Shown: positions 49,640-63,300 of the stretch, piece by piece | Layout: the number at the start of each line of letters is the position of its first letter | Numbering within the stretch: the first letter of the stretch is position 1 | Assembly: GCA_013399115.1 (NCBI GenBank) | Contig: VXAA01000920.1 | Span: forward strand, 620,323 to 684,322 | From: Anseranas semipalmata | Lineage: Eukaryota; Chordata; Aves; Anseriformes; Anseranatidae | Reading direction: 5' to 3' | DNA length: 64,000 nucleotides | Program-made: the position numbers and the translations under genes | The notes under the pieces: model-generated | What the model was told of the DNA's origin: nothing | What the model saw: only the letters and a program-made list of their open reading frames with translations | Database searches by the model: none

Positions 49640-49760
49640 GTGTAGATGTATAGAGCTTAGTGACATGATTCAATGGAGGACTTGGTAGTTTTAGGTTATA
49701 GGTTGGACTGGATGATCTTGGAGGTCTTTTCCAACCTAAATGATTCTGTGATTCTGCGTA
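49640..49760 (+). mobile_element. CR1 LINE 3' end, 5'-truncated
   Basis: Plus-strand CR1 terminus: a GAGGACTTGGTAGT-type segment, then GGTTGGACTGGATGATCTTG and CCAACCTAAATGATTCTGTG, ending ATTCTG. The 5' limit is approximate. Confidence 0.85.
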
Positions 49761-49941
49761 ATACTGGGTGGTGAGACACTGGAACAGATTCCCCATAGAA
49801 GCTGTGGCTGCCCCATCAATGGAAGTGTACAAAGTCAGGTTGGATGGGACTTTGAGCAACCTGATCTAGTGTCCATTGCAGGGGGGTTGGAGATGACCTT
49901 TACAGGTCCTTTTCAACCCAAGCCATTCTATGACTCTATGC
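49761..49941 (+). mobile_element. Second CR1 LINE 3' end, head-to-tail with the first
   Basis: Plus-strand CR1 of a different subtype: GGTGAGACACTGGAACAG, CAGGTTGGATGGGACTTTGA, then the terminus CAACCCAAGCCATTCTATGA. It begins directly where the first copy ends. Confidence 0.85.
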
Positions 49942-50479
49942 TCTAAAACCATATATATTGGCCTGTTTATTTAGAGCTGTTTGGCTCATAGCTAAGCCAG
50001 CACCAGGAGAGTCACACCACCATCCTAAGCAGACTACATCATAGAACTAACATACTATTTAAGAACCCCTAGCAATGAGGGACAGATGGAACAATGGAAA
50101 AGTGAGGTTTGTTAGGGGTAGCAGGAGTTCAACTTCTTCCACAAAAACTGAAGGAAGGGACAGGAGAAAAGGTCAGCTAAACTGCAGCACTCTCTAAATA
50201 GAGTTTTTCTTAGTAGGATACCTAGTGCGGAATTTCTGGACATCCCTGAGAACCACAAGGACTTCTTGGGGTTTCCAGAGTATGGGCAGGGGGACAGATG
50301 GGCTATAGGCTACTATCTGCATTGTTTGTTTACTGTTATAAAACCTGCATATAAAGTGTTTCTGGAATATTAAAATCCATTCAACGAATACGTAAAAGTG
50401 AAATCAATCAATAAGGGAGAGCTTTGTGTAATATTCCTACAATGCCCACTAAACTTGGTCTCATCATCTGTTCCCACAT

Positions 50480-50512
<33 letters not shown>

Positions 50513-50889
50513 GACTACACAGTACAGTATGTGTAAAGATATTCCAGTATCCAAGTGCTGTAGTTGGGTAAGAATACAAGTGCTGATATTACAACAAGTT
50601 CTAAGCGGGCAAATAAAACTGATAGTTGAGTCCAGCCGTATACCCTCACTGTGGAGTTTGAACTTTAGAGAGAAAAGTCCAAGAACCAGACAGAGAGAAA
50701 GAAAACCAAAGGTGTTATAAAGAACATCAGAGAGGCAATCAAATGCAACAATTGGTTATGCTATTACAGCAACATTTGATACACAAAATCCTCACAAGTA
50801 TTTGCATCTTCCTTTTCCATTGAAGGAAACAAGAATAAACTGCAATATCACATAAACGCGTTTTCTCTTGAACAAAAAAAATAAAGATA
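49942..50889. other. 3' flank of EEA1
   Basis: No gene. Holds a (CA)n microsatellite at 50476-50513. May be transcribed if a distal EEA1 poly(A) site is used. Confidence 0.5.
50476..50513. repeat. (CA)n microsatellite with TACA leader
   Basis: Eleven to twelve CA units preceded by CATATACATACATA. Confidence 0.95.
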
Positions 50890-51187
50890 AAAAAATACAT
50901 TGTTACTCCTCTGTTTAAACTTTATTTACAAATAACTGGGTATTTCTAATCTAGACATAGAAGCTCTTTCCAGGATAAATGGCAATAAGCTATGGGTAAT
51001 CTGAGCCCATATCTCACAAAAAATACAATAGTTTTACTTGGTATCAATAAACATTTTAAAATATACTAAATTTTGCCAAGTGTTACAATCATTGTCCAAA
51101 CTGAATAGTAGTCTGAGTGCTGAATGAAGTGCATCAACAGAATTATAAATTTTAGCATAACATTTCTTTGTCACTCACGATAGCCAG
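50890..51187 (-). other. EEA1: EEA1 proximal 3'UTR with AATAAA
   Basis: Directly downstream of the EEA1 stop on the minus strand. AATAAA lies at 50926-50921 and is followed within about 30 nt by a strongly U-rich stretch (TTTTTTTATCTTTATTTTTTTT), a textbook cleavage/polyadenylation layout giving a 3'UTR of roughly 280 nt. Longer isoforms are possible: AATAAA also occurs on the minus strand at 45771-45766 and 44218-44213, and human EEA1 has, as I recall, a multi-kilobase 3'UTR. Confidence 0.6.
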
Positions 51188-51310
51188 TTAACCTTGCAAG
51201 TCATTAAAGCAAGTATCACAGACCCGAACAGGCTTCTTAGAGGAAGGAGTTAAGGCATTCTTTGCTGAGCACTCAGCACAAAAGATATTTCCACACTGTC
51301 TACAGTGATG
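51188..51310 (-). CDS. EEA1: EEA1 terminal exon: FYVE zinc finger, second half, and stop
   Basis: 123 nt, 40 codons plus TAA at 51190-51188, acceptor ag|CAT. It reads [40 protein letters not shown]. Together with the previous exon it gives all eight zinc-ligand cysteines (CxxC, CxxC, CxxC, CxxC), the full R-R-H-H-C-R basic motif and the RVC motif, so PI3P binding should be intact. The C-terminal FNDLQG matches remembered EEA1. Confidence 0.98.
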   Translation of the reverse strand, partial: HHCRQCGNIFCAECSAKNALTPSSKKPVRVCDTCFNDLQG

Positions 51311-54300
51311 CTGTGAAAGAGAAAAAACATACATGGTGAACATCAATTACAGGGTTAGGGGCACAGATCACTAATGGAGATCATTACCTTGTGTCAAATC
51401 AACTCTCTTATGTTTCAGAAGTTTGAATTTTCTAAATAGTAGTTACAAAGCACCTTACATGTACACTGAAGGGCATAGGAGTAAATCCTTTCTAAAGGGT
51501 ATAGGAGTAAAATACTTAGAAGTGCTGCTTCACTGCGTAGGGAGACTACACAAGTTTCAGAACTGAACTCGTTGAAGTTCATTCTCCTTTTGAATTTCTC
51601 CTCTTGAACTTATTTTGGTTGTATAAAACATGTTCTTCCTATATATAACTACCTGCTTCCACATTGGGAAGTATACCCTTGAATCAAAGGATCCAGCAGC
51701 CTTTGTCCAAAGTCTTCCCAAAGGATATCACAACAAATAATGCAGGACTGGGAGAGCCACCTAACACCAAGTCAGGAAGCACTGCAAAGTGAACCTCATC
51801 AATATCCCTCACCTACTTCGTTAACAAGTCACTTGGTGGAAGGATGATAATCTCTGGATGAAAGGCAGACCCTGCCAATGAAGGGAGGCTAACATCTTAA
51901 CTGTCCACAGCTGTTTTTACAAAGAAGGTTGGACTACAGACCTAAAACATATCCAGTTGCTTCTTCTGTTCTGTGTCTAGTGTTTACAAAGATACAGTCA
52001 CAAAGCTCCGGACAATGTTGACGTGTTGTATTTTCACATATATCTGGTTTCAACAAATTTACTTTCCTTTTTCACTTGGAAATCCAGTCCAGGCTGGTTA
52101 TAAATAAGTTTACAGTAAATACCTTTATAACAGTATAATTGTGCTTGCTCGGGGGACTGAACTATTTAACACTATTTACAAACTGATATTGTTAAAATGA
52201 CAAAAGAAGCATGAATAAAGTAAGACCCACAAACTTTATTTTTAGTATTTAAGGCACTGTAAGCAATATCTGTATTCTGAGGTGTCCCAAGTATCAGCAC
52301 TTTTAAGCCATTTTCTAAAGTTGGCATCCCATGAAAAATAGTTTGAAAACGATACGAAAAGAAAATCCCGACAAAAACACAGTAAAACACACCTACCCTT
52401 CTCACTGTCACTGAAAAGCCTTTTCCACAGGCCATACAATTCTGTACCTCATTGTCTTCTGCCCATTTCCTGTTGAGAGCTTGTGTGTGTTTGATCTATT
52501 TAATTAAAAAGAAAGATCAAAATGCATATCTAATTCTTACTACTTTGCTTTATTTCATTGTACTCCCCAGTGCTGTATAAAAGTACCAATTATGCCCTAA
52601 TACTGAGAGCTTACATTTCGTCAGAGAGAAAACTAGGAGCAGAGTTAACTTACAGACAGCAATACGGTCCTTGTGCACCACAAGAACATCTTAATCACTG
52701 TGGAATGGTAACCCACCACAAATATAATGCAAACTTAAAAGTCTTACAAGACCCACAGAGAGAATCAACAGGCTTAATTGCTTCAAATCAAATTATACCT
52801 GTAATGACTGGTTTTCTCGGCCTAGTTCCTGCATTGCAGCAGTAGTGTTGTCCAGCTTTTTCTTCATTTCTACAAGTTTGGCTTGTAGCTTTTCAATTTC
52901 TCCCTCACTTTTTATACACCTGAGGATAAATAGTGAATAGTCAGTTCAAAGCATATAAGGCGATGCACTCTGCCTCCTTTCGACGGGTTGTCGTGACTGA
53001 GAAGAAGAGTTACCCTCATAAAACCCAGCCGAAAATACACTTGCTGTGAAAAGTTCTTGGATGCCTTGGCTAGAAAAATGTTGTGCTGAAACAATCAATT
53101 TAAGATTATCTGGCATTGCTCCCAAATATCTGGGGCTTTTTAATACCTGGAGTTACGCCCAACACCAGGGACAGTACTGAATGCAGTCCATTAATCAGCA
53201 TGCCCTGATAAGCATCACTGTGCAACAGGACACTCTCACAAAGCATCTGCAGCAGATCAGGTCATACAACAGAGCAGAAAAGTAACCTTTTTCTTTTAGC
53301 AAGGCCACCTCCCATCAGCTGAAATTCAGTTAACTGTTGAAAGCCAGATTTTAAGGGTGTTTTTCTACTAAGTTGTAAAAGGGTTACGGGATGAGTTCAG
53401 CATAGTAAGGCAAGGGATAGCCAAAGATAAAGAATCTCATTTGAATTGATCCCATCCTTTCCCAAGACCTACTGCTCAAAAGCCAATAAGCAAGCTTGAC
53501 AGGATGGAAAAAAGTTTTCCATTCTGCCTTCAAACATCTCAGGAAATAAGGATAGAGAAAGTTTCCAGTCTCACAGATGTTGTAACCCTTGTAATCTCTA
53601 CATTCAGGTAACTCCTGCTGTCTTGCATGGCTCTTGCTGCCTGAGGGAAAACAGCTCTGCTTACCTAAGCCTTATTAAATATATTGTAGAGACAACAAAA
53701 GAATTGGAGAAGGGAAGATTTTAGGGGAAGGTTTTCAGGAGGAAGAAAATGCCTCGTGTGAACCTTAGAAAGTCTGTCTAAGCCAATTACATGTTCAATC
53801 TCCTAACACTGAGCAGTGGACATACCTAGAAGTCCCTAAGCAAATTCTGTGTTATTGGAGGCACTAAGGAGTCTGATCCAGGTTTCTGGATGACTAGTGA
53901 ATCTACTTCATTTGAATGAATCAGAATTCTGATGAGCCTTAGAGGAGCCTCAGAACAACAGAGAAGGGGAGTTTACTCATGTAAGGGAGGCTCCCGCTGC
54001 CAGGCCTTGCAAGGTTCACGCAACAGATGAGATGAAAAGACACAACCTACACACCTCGAAGTTCTGATGTGCCCAATGGATTTAGAAGGCTCCTAGAGAT
54101 GGATATAAATCTTTAAGCACAAGCACAGATATGTGGCTTCAGTGATAAGTAAAGTTCTGATAAGCCTGCCTGCTTTCCTACAATATGGTCACCCTGTCAA
54201 AGCCCACAAAGAGTACATACAGTTTGTTTTCAACACCACTTGCTGTGCTTTGGCAGGGACAGCAGAAGGTTCCACTTTGGAAACCTCAGCCTTGTGATTC

Positions 54301-57300
54301 ATGCATGCAGAATCCTGAGTCAACTGAAAGAAGTTTTCAGTGTAAGGCTACCCACTTCCCAAACTACACTTCCACATCATCATGACCACAGCGTACCTCT
54401 CCAGCAATGCTCTTCTCTCATCCTGGTTATTCTGCACTGTTGCTTCCAAGACGGCAATGTCCCCACGTAAATCGTCCGTCTGTTTCTCTAGCTCGCTCAC
54501 TCGCCTCTGACTGCTTTGCCACTCTTTCTTCATGGTAGCCAGGTTTTCATTCAGAGCTGTGACCTGCATGGTGAGCTTGGTCTCCTTTTCCTCGTGTTTC
54601 CGGTTTTCTTCTTCTTTCTCTTTTACCTCTGTGTGCTAAGAAAACGACGAAATAATGAAAAACAACCTTCCAAATATTCTTTCTGTATTCCTTATATTTA
54701 ATTGAGGCAAAGAATCTTTACCCATGCTAGGATCATTACTTTTATCCAATAAACCCAATTACACAAGACTGTCATCCCACTGAATCTTCCTACACTATTA
54801 AATGCCTCAAAGATTTCTCGTCTTGTCATTTAAAAATTAATGTGATGTGAAACTTAAGACAACTCTGCTTCCTCTCTGCCCCTGAAAGAATCCAAAGGCA
54901 TGTTCACAAAACAGCCTTAGAGTCTTTAACATACTAACCAGTTTAGCTTCAATTTCAACACATTCTTTCTTCAGTTCCTCTTCTCTCTTCTTCAGCTGAT
55001 CTTTGACAGCTTGTTGTTTTTTTTTCTCCTGTTCCAGAGCTGAATTCATATTATCTATTTTGCCCTGAAGCTCTAATTTCTGTTGAATCAATAGTTGTTT
55101 TGCATCCTTGAGATTTGCCACCTCCTGTTAGGATACAGAGCTCAAAGTTAAAGTGGCAACATCAAAAGTGTTGGTGACAAATTCAAAACTAATGTAATTT
55201 TTTTCCAGGGACACCACAGCAATAATTTTTCATCTTATCATTGGAAGAAAAGATGATTTTACAGCAAAGTATCAGTGATTTTCATAATCAAAGATTTTAA
55301 ACTTATACAAATGTTATGAACAATGCTCAATTTTTAAAATAAATTTAGTGTCTTTTTCTACTAAAGTAGCAGAAGCTGTGTTTGATTATTTTCTACAGTT
55401 CTTTGAAAAGAAATGCCCATTGTCATTTTCTAGAGTCAGTTCTAAAATTTACTTCACATTGTTCTTTGGTTGCAATAATCAGGTTAAAAACATAATAATG
55501 AGAAAGTAAAAAAAAACAAACATTGATGGGAAAAAGCTGGCTTCACTTAGTCTTTAAAGTATAAATATATACCCTAAGTTTTAAGCAAGTAGGATGATAC
55601 ATTTGGTTTTAAACATTAGTTTGTTTTTCTGCAATAAAAAAAAAAAAAAAAAACGAAAAAGGCTTGAAGTAGAATGCATAGTTAAATTTATAGGAATCCG
55701 TGTCCTTAAAACTACACAACCAAGCATACCGGTACTAACAGCCTAATAGGGGTCGCCAGTCTTCCATAAATCAAAATTTCTGCCACAAATTAAAACCAAA
55801 TATAGCAAGAGAATATAACCTGAGGACAAAGGGATGTCCTATAAAAGCATAGCTATCCACTCCCTGGCAGGAGATGGGAAATAGAGTATAAGCCTGTAGG
55901 AGACAATTTCTGTGTTAGTATGACTCCTTGTATGTAGATCAAGAGATGAACATTAAGCTGCCATTGGTGTGCACACATTTTATAGTGTGAAATAGTTTGT
56001 TTTAATTGAGACTAAAAACTATTTAATTGAAGTTTCCAGATTTTTACCCTTTAGACAGCTCATTTGATTGTTATGATTTTGGAAGACAGTTAGACTTTTA
56101 TGAGGCTCCCGACGTTGTGTCCCACCCCAAGTGAGACTTTTCAAGACATCTTAAAAACCAGAGTACATCAAGGGAGTTTCAAACTCTACCACACATACTT
56201 GAGAAGTACCAGATATGCCTAGAATATCTGGGAAACTTCATATTCATGACACTTCTGGACATCTTTTCTGCACTTCAGAATTGTCAAGCAAGGGTATGCA
56301 CAGTGAATCTACAGTAAAACAGAAAAAAAGCCAGGACATACTTTCCATCCCTGAAACTAAGACAAGCGATGTAGTCCACCTGGCCAAGAACACTGGGCAC
56401 CAGAGCTCCGGGATTATCACTAATCAAGTCAGCATTGCTCAGGAACCTCAATGAAATCTGTGCTTTGTTTCCCTTACCTGTAATACTGATAGTTACAGCA
56501 ACCATCTTTGCAAAGCCATTCCAGATAACATCTACTGAGTAGGCACATATTTCTTATCAGATAACCAACCACATGAAGATTCAGTTTGTCTCAATATACC
56601 TTCTCAAATTCTTGCTTGCAGATTCTAAGCTCTTCACCCAGCTTGGCACTTTCTTTTTCAAGTCTACTCCTTATTTCCTGGAGCTCTGTTGTTTTACATT
56701 TTTCATTAGCCAAGTCTTTTTCTTTCAAAATCTTGAAGAGAAATTTTATTAAAAAAAAAAAAAAAAGGTGCTAGAAAACTGACTTCTTCCAAGTTCACAA
56801 AACAAACAAACAAACAAAAACATCTAGGACCCCAAATCCTTAATTAGAAAAGCTCCAAGTAGAAAAACAACTGCAACATATCTATCTCTATCCACAGTTA
56901 GCAGTGCAAACGATTAGCAGCATATTTACAGTTTTAGATTTAAAACTAATAATGTTTTTCTGCATGTCTAGCTACTTAGTACAAATTAACAGCCTATTTT
57001 AAAGCAAATTCACTTCAACTGTCTGTTAACAGTCTTCCCACCCGAGGTTCAATAAAATTGCTGTTGCTATGCTCTACAACAGTGCTATGTCCCCAGAATG
57101 ACCCGTTTAGAGATGTTAGATTAATGGAGTGGGGAAGGGGTGGGAGAGGCTGTGGGTGTCTGTGTGAAGATTTCAAAAGATAGAGACATTTACCCTGTCA
57201 TTCTGGAGATCCTGTAACATTTTGGTCTTCTCGCCCAGCTGCTGCTCCTTCTTTGACGCCTCCTGTTCCAGCATAGATTTTGCTTTCTTCAGTTCCTGGA

Positions 57301-60300
57301 TCTGCTGATTATTGCTAGCAATTCGATTTCTGCTGGAAACCACTTCTTCTTGAGCAAGAGCAAGTTTTTCTTCTGTGGACTAATTACAAAGACAGCTCTG
57401 CAAATTATCTGTCAGTATATGAGCTTCAGACACTTGACAATCATTTAATCTTTTTCCACAGAGAAAAACTGTCACCTAGCATACAACGTTTTGTTTCAAA
57501 TGTTGACAAAGCGTAGTTACAGGAACTTCTAGGTCAGGAGGTTACCCCTAGTAAAAACAAACTACCCCAGAAACATTTCCAGCAGCAATACCTTACCTAC
57601 ATGCTCCAGTTTGCATCTTTCCACAGACAAAACGTGAAAACATCCAGAGGGCAAAGAAGGAAAAGCGATCGTTTGACAAAAAGAGAATGAACTTGAATTT
57701 GCTTACACAAAACGATTTTATTCTCAGGGTAAATGAACTGCCTTATAACTCTATACAGTTGTTATTTAAGCAGCAGTGAAGCTACACTGTGAAGTTTTCA
57801 GAAGTCATTCGGTACTATTTTTTTTTTTTCCAATGACTTAATGAAGCTAGCACTAGCACAGTCTAGAAATTTTTGAAAATCCTGAAGTGAAACAACCTGA
57901 AAAATGCTAATATCAGGACAAAATGTTTCACAGTCTCAGCTGCATCAGCATTTCAAACAAAATTTAAACTTCCATTCAAAATATATTACAGACTGTAATT
58001 TAATTGGCCTCCAACTCTCCCTATTATGAAGAAAAAAATGTCTCTCTGTACAACTGGTCACAGAAACCCAAGTAACAACCTAAAACTTGCACCCAAGACT
58101 CATTATATTTGCTCGCAGCAAAGTCAAACTTTGAGGCTCTTCTTAATTTAGTATTCTGGAAGTTATTTTTTTTAAGGCCTTTGACTTAGCCATGGACTAG
58201 CTACATTTAGAAGCATGTTATTTCACAAAGAAACAATAAGAAAAAAAATTAAACCTCTTGTACTTATTGTTCCTTTAAAAAAAAAAAATCACTAAACTTC
58301 AACAACTTTGACTTCACTTCATTATACATCTGTTTTAAGCAGCTCCTGTCTTCATTTAAAGACAAACTGATTTCTGATGTTTCCTAACCCTTACTTGTAG
58401 AGTCTGAAGTGTTTTACCAGTAGAATCAGACTTGGTTTGAATCACCACTGATGGAACACTGCTGATTCAATAGCATTTTCAACAACCCCAGTCTCTCAAA
58501 AAGCTCAAACTGCCTTTCAGAATTAATTTGCAAGCCAATTATTTGTTTTCTGATCTATAGCAGTTTACTCTTTAACACTTCGCAAGGTGTTAACTCAAAA
58601 AAATTTAAAGCAAAATAGGAGGTGCTTTTGCAATTTCAAGCCTGTAGCAGGGTGAGTGTTTCAGAAAAGAAAGTAAGCCCCCTCTACTCCACTACGGGCA
58701 GTGGAGTACAGTATTTTCCTAATGCTGAGAAAGGATGGGAAGTGTAGCATCATCATAGAACATCTTCACAGGAAAACCCAATAGTCTTTGCAGATTTAGA
58801 AAGAAGCATACTGAAGACACGGCTTTTATTCAGAATTGTTTCTTGTAGGAGAGTGATTATAGCCAATTTATTAGCACAGTATGATAAAATTTGGCTATGA
58901 AGCAGATAGCCAAACAAAAAGCCTTTACCTACCAGATACTCTTCCCTCAGCCATCCCCAAATTGTCTGTACTGGACAGGTGATCTGATTGTGCCTATGCC
59001 CAAACTAAGACAAGGTAAATGTTCTTAAAAGAGGAGCCAGCATTCAGCCTACTCTGCAATGTATTATGCACAAACGTTTGTAATATAAGGGACTCTGAAT
59101 TTCGAGCATAATTTAGCATACTATAGCTTATGTACAGCAAGTGACTCTTAATTGTGCTATGATTAATAATAATGCTACTGACCAAATCATTCAATATAAC
59201 TGTAGCAGTAAATCCACCTTCTATCTATCTGTGCCTTTCTTTCTGCTTTGCTCAAAAGTTCCTCACAGCACCCTTCAGAAAAAAGCAGAAATCTGGCACA
59301 TGGCTAAACATTCCAGTTATTATCCTTGCTGCTGGCTCAGTCTCCACCGAGACTGTAGTTTAGACTGATGCTTTTGGACTTCTGAGGAGCTCACATCTTT
59401 AACATAAAATCATCTCCCCAAACATCTGATGCCATTCACCTTCATTATTATCCAATTTTGACATTGCTCCCAGAAAATGGTAGGTGTGTCCCAACAAGAT
59501 AACCCCAGTCATGAGAGTGCTCTTTAGGATGACAAAACCAGACGTAAGGAAAATGTACAGAACAAAAGAAGGCAATCTGTACTTACTGTTGTAAATAAAA
59601 TCAGATGTTAGGTTGCCTGGTATAACTAATTAACTAAATAGGAACATATCTCAGCCCAATCCAGTATAATTTGGGCTGTTGCACTGCAAATAACAGGCCA
59701 CCTGGTGCCAACAGCAGAACTAGCTAGGTCCTGGGTCCTGGATTCATTCCATCTAAGTGAGGTACACAAATGAGCCATGTTAATCTGCATGCCCCTCTCC
59801 CCCCTCCCAGTTCGCAGGGCATGCAATTATTCACAGATGCTAACCTAATGTCGCTTCACTTCCTCTGTAGTAGGATTAGACTGACTATAGGCAATTTAGG
59901 CTCCTGACTTAGAGACCTGAGCTTTGGCAGCATGAATACTCTCCCAGAACATCCACTGAAGATACACAGACAGTGATGCCAATATTGGATGCAAAGAAAC
60001 ATTCTTTTGAGAACACAGAGGAAACCAGGACTGACTACAAAAAGCACAAATGCCAAGACTGAAGAATATTTGGCAGAGTTCAGGAGAGCAGTATGTTTGC
60101 CCTAACTCAAAATCAAGGCAAAAATAATAGCTCTGCATTTTCATTAAGTCTTGTGGAAAAGGCATTTTAATTTACAAAAAGAAGAATCGCATTTATATAT
60201 ATAAATAATATATAAATATATAAATAACACTACATATAAAAAGCTATAGCTTTTACAAGCACTCGGATCCTGCCAGATTTCTTTTTTCTGTCAAAAGAGA

Positions 60301-63300
60301 CAAAAACAAATGAGTTTATTTACACGTGTAGAAGGTGGGGTTTTTAAACTAAACTAAATTTGCAACATGTAGTAGCCATACAATTATAACTACATTTTCA
60401 CTTCAGAATTTGCTACAACACCTCTCACTTTCCTTCTGTGAGACTTACAGCTCCACAGTCTGCATCTGGCTCACGCTGCAGAGCTAGTATCTTCCGTTAT
60501 CGAACCAGAAACTGAAGTTTGAAGGGGGCGACTAATTGCCCAGCCCGTGCTGCTGGCTCCAGGCAGCTGCCCACTCGCTCTGCCCATCGCTCGGCGTGGC
60601 CGGCTCTCACGCAGCATCCCCAGCTGCACATTTCACGCGAGCATTACCCACTCTTTGTCCCAGGCCCGTCTCGCAGCTGCCCCAGCCCGCGGTGACCAGC
60701 AGCAGGCAGCCCAGCAGGGATATTCCGAGCAGAGCCAGCAGATGGTGCTCCGCGTACAGCCCAGCTCACGCCATCCCCTCCTAGGAAGGAGACCCCGCTC
60801 GTGTCACCTACACGCCTTGCAGCTTTTTATGATCTATCCCCACATCCAAGAATCACCAACAGCACGGTGCTACACTGTGTCGGAATATTTCAGTTTTCCC
60901 CTGTAATATTTTTTTTAGGTAAAGAAAACCTAGCGGTGCTAGCATCTCGCAACACAGCCTGGCTGTGCCTGTCCTGGAAAATGCTGGGCTTCAAACCATG
61001 CTCACTGAACACAGCTGTGCAGGGAGTTCATACCTCTACTAAAAATCCTAGAATAAAAGACACCTAAGCTCACCTTATACACAAGTTTTTAAAACTTCTA
61101 CTACTGCCTACCCAGAATATCTAGACCATTGTGAACCCCAGCCCTCCTACCAACCCTGGTTCCAAAACATCCAAAATTCGTAGCTGTGGTTCAAATCACC
61201 TACCTGAATTAAATATCTCCCTTAAGGCTAAACATAACACACATAACTGACTTGGAATCAGACTATGCAACTTTGCCATGAGGTTCTTCTAACTTGAGTA
61301 GTACTTGCATATTCAGCTCTCCAAACTAACATTAGTCTTCCTGAACACTTTTTTCCTTTGCTGTCTTCTAAGACAAGTTACCACTACTACTTTAGTTTAA
61401 CATTGCAATGAGACAGCACATCCGTGATTAAATATCTCTTCCCCCCATCCTTTTCCCTCTTCTGCATTTTACAGCAACAAAGCAAAAGCAGTGCCAAGCA
61501 GACCTCACTAGCCCTAATTACTAAAAATAATTATAAACACATAAGCAAGCAAGCAAACAGCCTCCAAACTGGTACATCACCTCAGTACTGAGGACACCAA
61601 TCTTCCTCAGGCTCCCCAAGCTCCACAGATATTTACATAATAAATCAAGTTATGTGTTCATATTAACAGTCTTATTTTCCTGTTGCTAGTCACCTTATTT
61701 ACATATTACAGGTGTTGCTAGTCACCTGTTCCTGTCACCTTATTTTACCTTTTTTTTGCATACATGTTCCATCTCTCCCTTGCTACCATCCCGATTCAGG
61801 CTTAAAAGCATGTGGGACAACTACTGTCCTATTTTATATTTCCCAGAACTAGAGGTCATCAAGCTGGTTTAATAACACTTGTTCAGAGCTATTTTTGCAA
61901 CGAGCAATATTTAAATGAAAATTATACAAAAAAAAAAAGTTACTGAGTACATCCAAAGCTCTTACAGGTCATTGCATTACCAAATGTTGATCTAAACATA
62001 TTCTGGGAAATTAATTCAGAAAGGAGGTTAGCAAGCTATAGTAACTAACCTTAAGTATGTTTAAACCACCTTTGCTCGTTAAGCAGGGGGAAGTTCTTTG
62101 TACGCTTGCAGAGTGATTCAATCAAGCAGCACTGAAAATAAAGCTTCTGTGACTTCCAGGAAGTCATGGCAGGTAACATCACAGAGGAGGAGTACAATTA
62201 AGAGAACTCCAATGACCTACACATAAAGGAGTTTCTCTTCTTAAAGTAACCCAAAACATGGAGTTTGGCTAGGACTCCACAGCTCACATGGAGCTACCTG
62301 AAATAGCCACAAGACCTTTAATATTTCAAGGATGGGACTGAAAAGACTACAATGGAACAAGTGAAAGAGAGCTATTAAATCTAAGCAGTCACCAAATGCT
62401 CCCTTTATATAGTGAAGCAAACAGAAGCCAACGTCTAAAATGGATTGGATGACCGGTTCTCCAGAAGTGCCTATTTCTCTCCAAGAACTTCAGAAAAGCC
62501 TAAAACAACAGTGTCAGAGACAGACAATGACTCCCACTCCAGCTTTGCAAGTGAAAAGAGCCAAAGCCACACATCTCTGCAGCACAGTATGTCCTGGGAC
62601 AAACTGGAGCATTGGCTTAGCACTGACATGAAGGAGAGGGGAAAAAAAGAAAAAAGAACAAAACTACTTTTTCTTATTGACTCAATTCTCAGCAACATCA
62701 TTTTGAAGGTATTACACCTGAATACCAAATTGGGTAAATTCTGCTTAGGAACAGCAAGAACTTGGAGGACTACATTCAGACTTCTGCATTCTAGATAGGT
62801 CCCTAAACCTATTGTTCCTATTAGTATGACATCTCTGAAAGTCTATATTGAGCCAGGAAGAAGCGGAAGGGGCAAAGACATAGGAGCAGACTAACAACTA
62901 AAATTCTAGTTAAATTATCTAGAAGGCAATGGTTACTCGCATGCTGTCAGTGACTTTGCCCTAATTAGCTATGCTATTTAAATTGGTTGAAAGCTACATA
63001 ATATATCACCAAAAAAAAAAAAATTAACTCTTAATACGAAAATAAATCATTCGCTCCCACAGGTCAGACTGACTTTGCAGAAATGGAAGGGTAGTTCAGG
63101 TAAACTGGCAAATACACTTGGCTTTAAATTAGTTTCAGTATGTCCTTTGTCCCAGGGGAAGGGATTGAACAGCAGAACAGCACTACATATTCTATATATA
63201 GCAAAAAGCTTTTTTTGATTTCCCCATACAGTTTTTGCACTGTTTCTTTGTCTTCAAAATGGGTACAGACAGATCTATTAAGTCACAAATAACAATAAAA

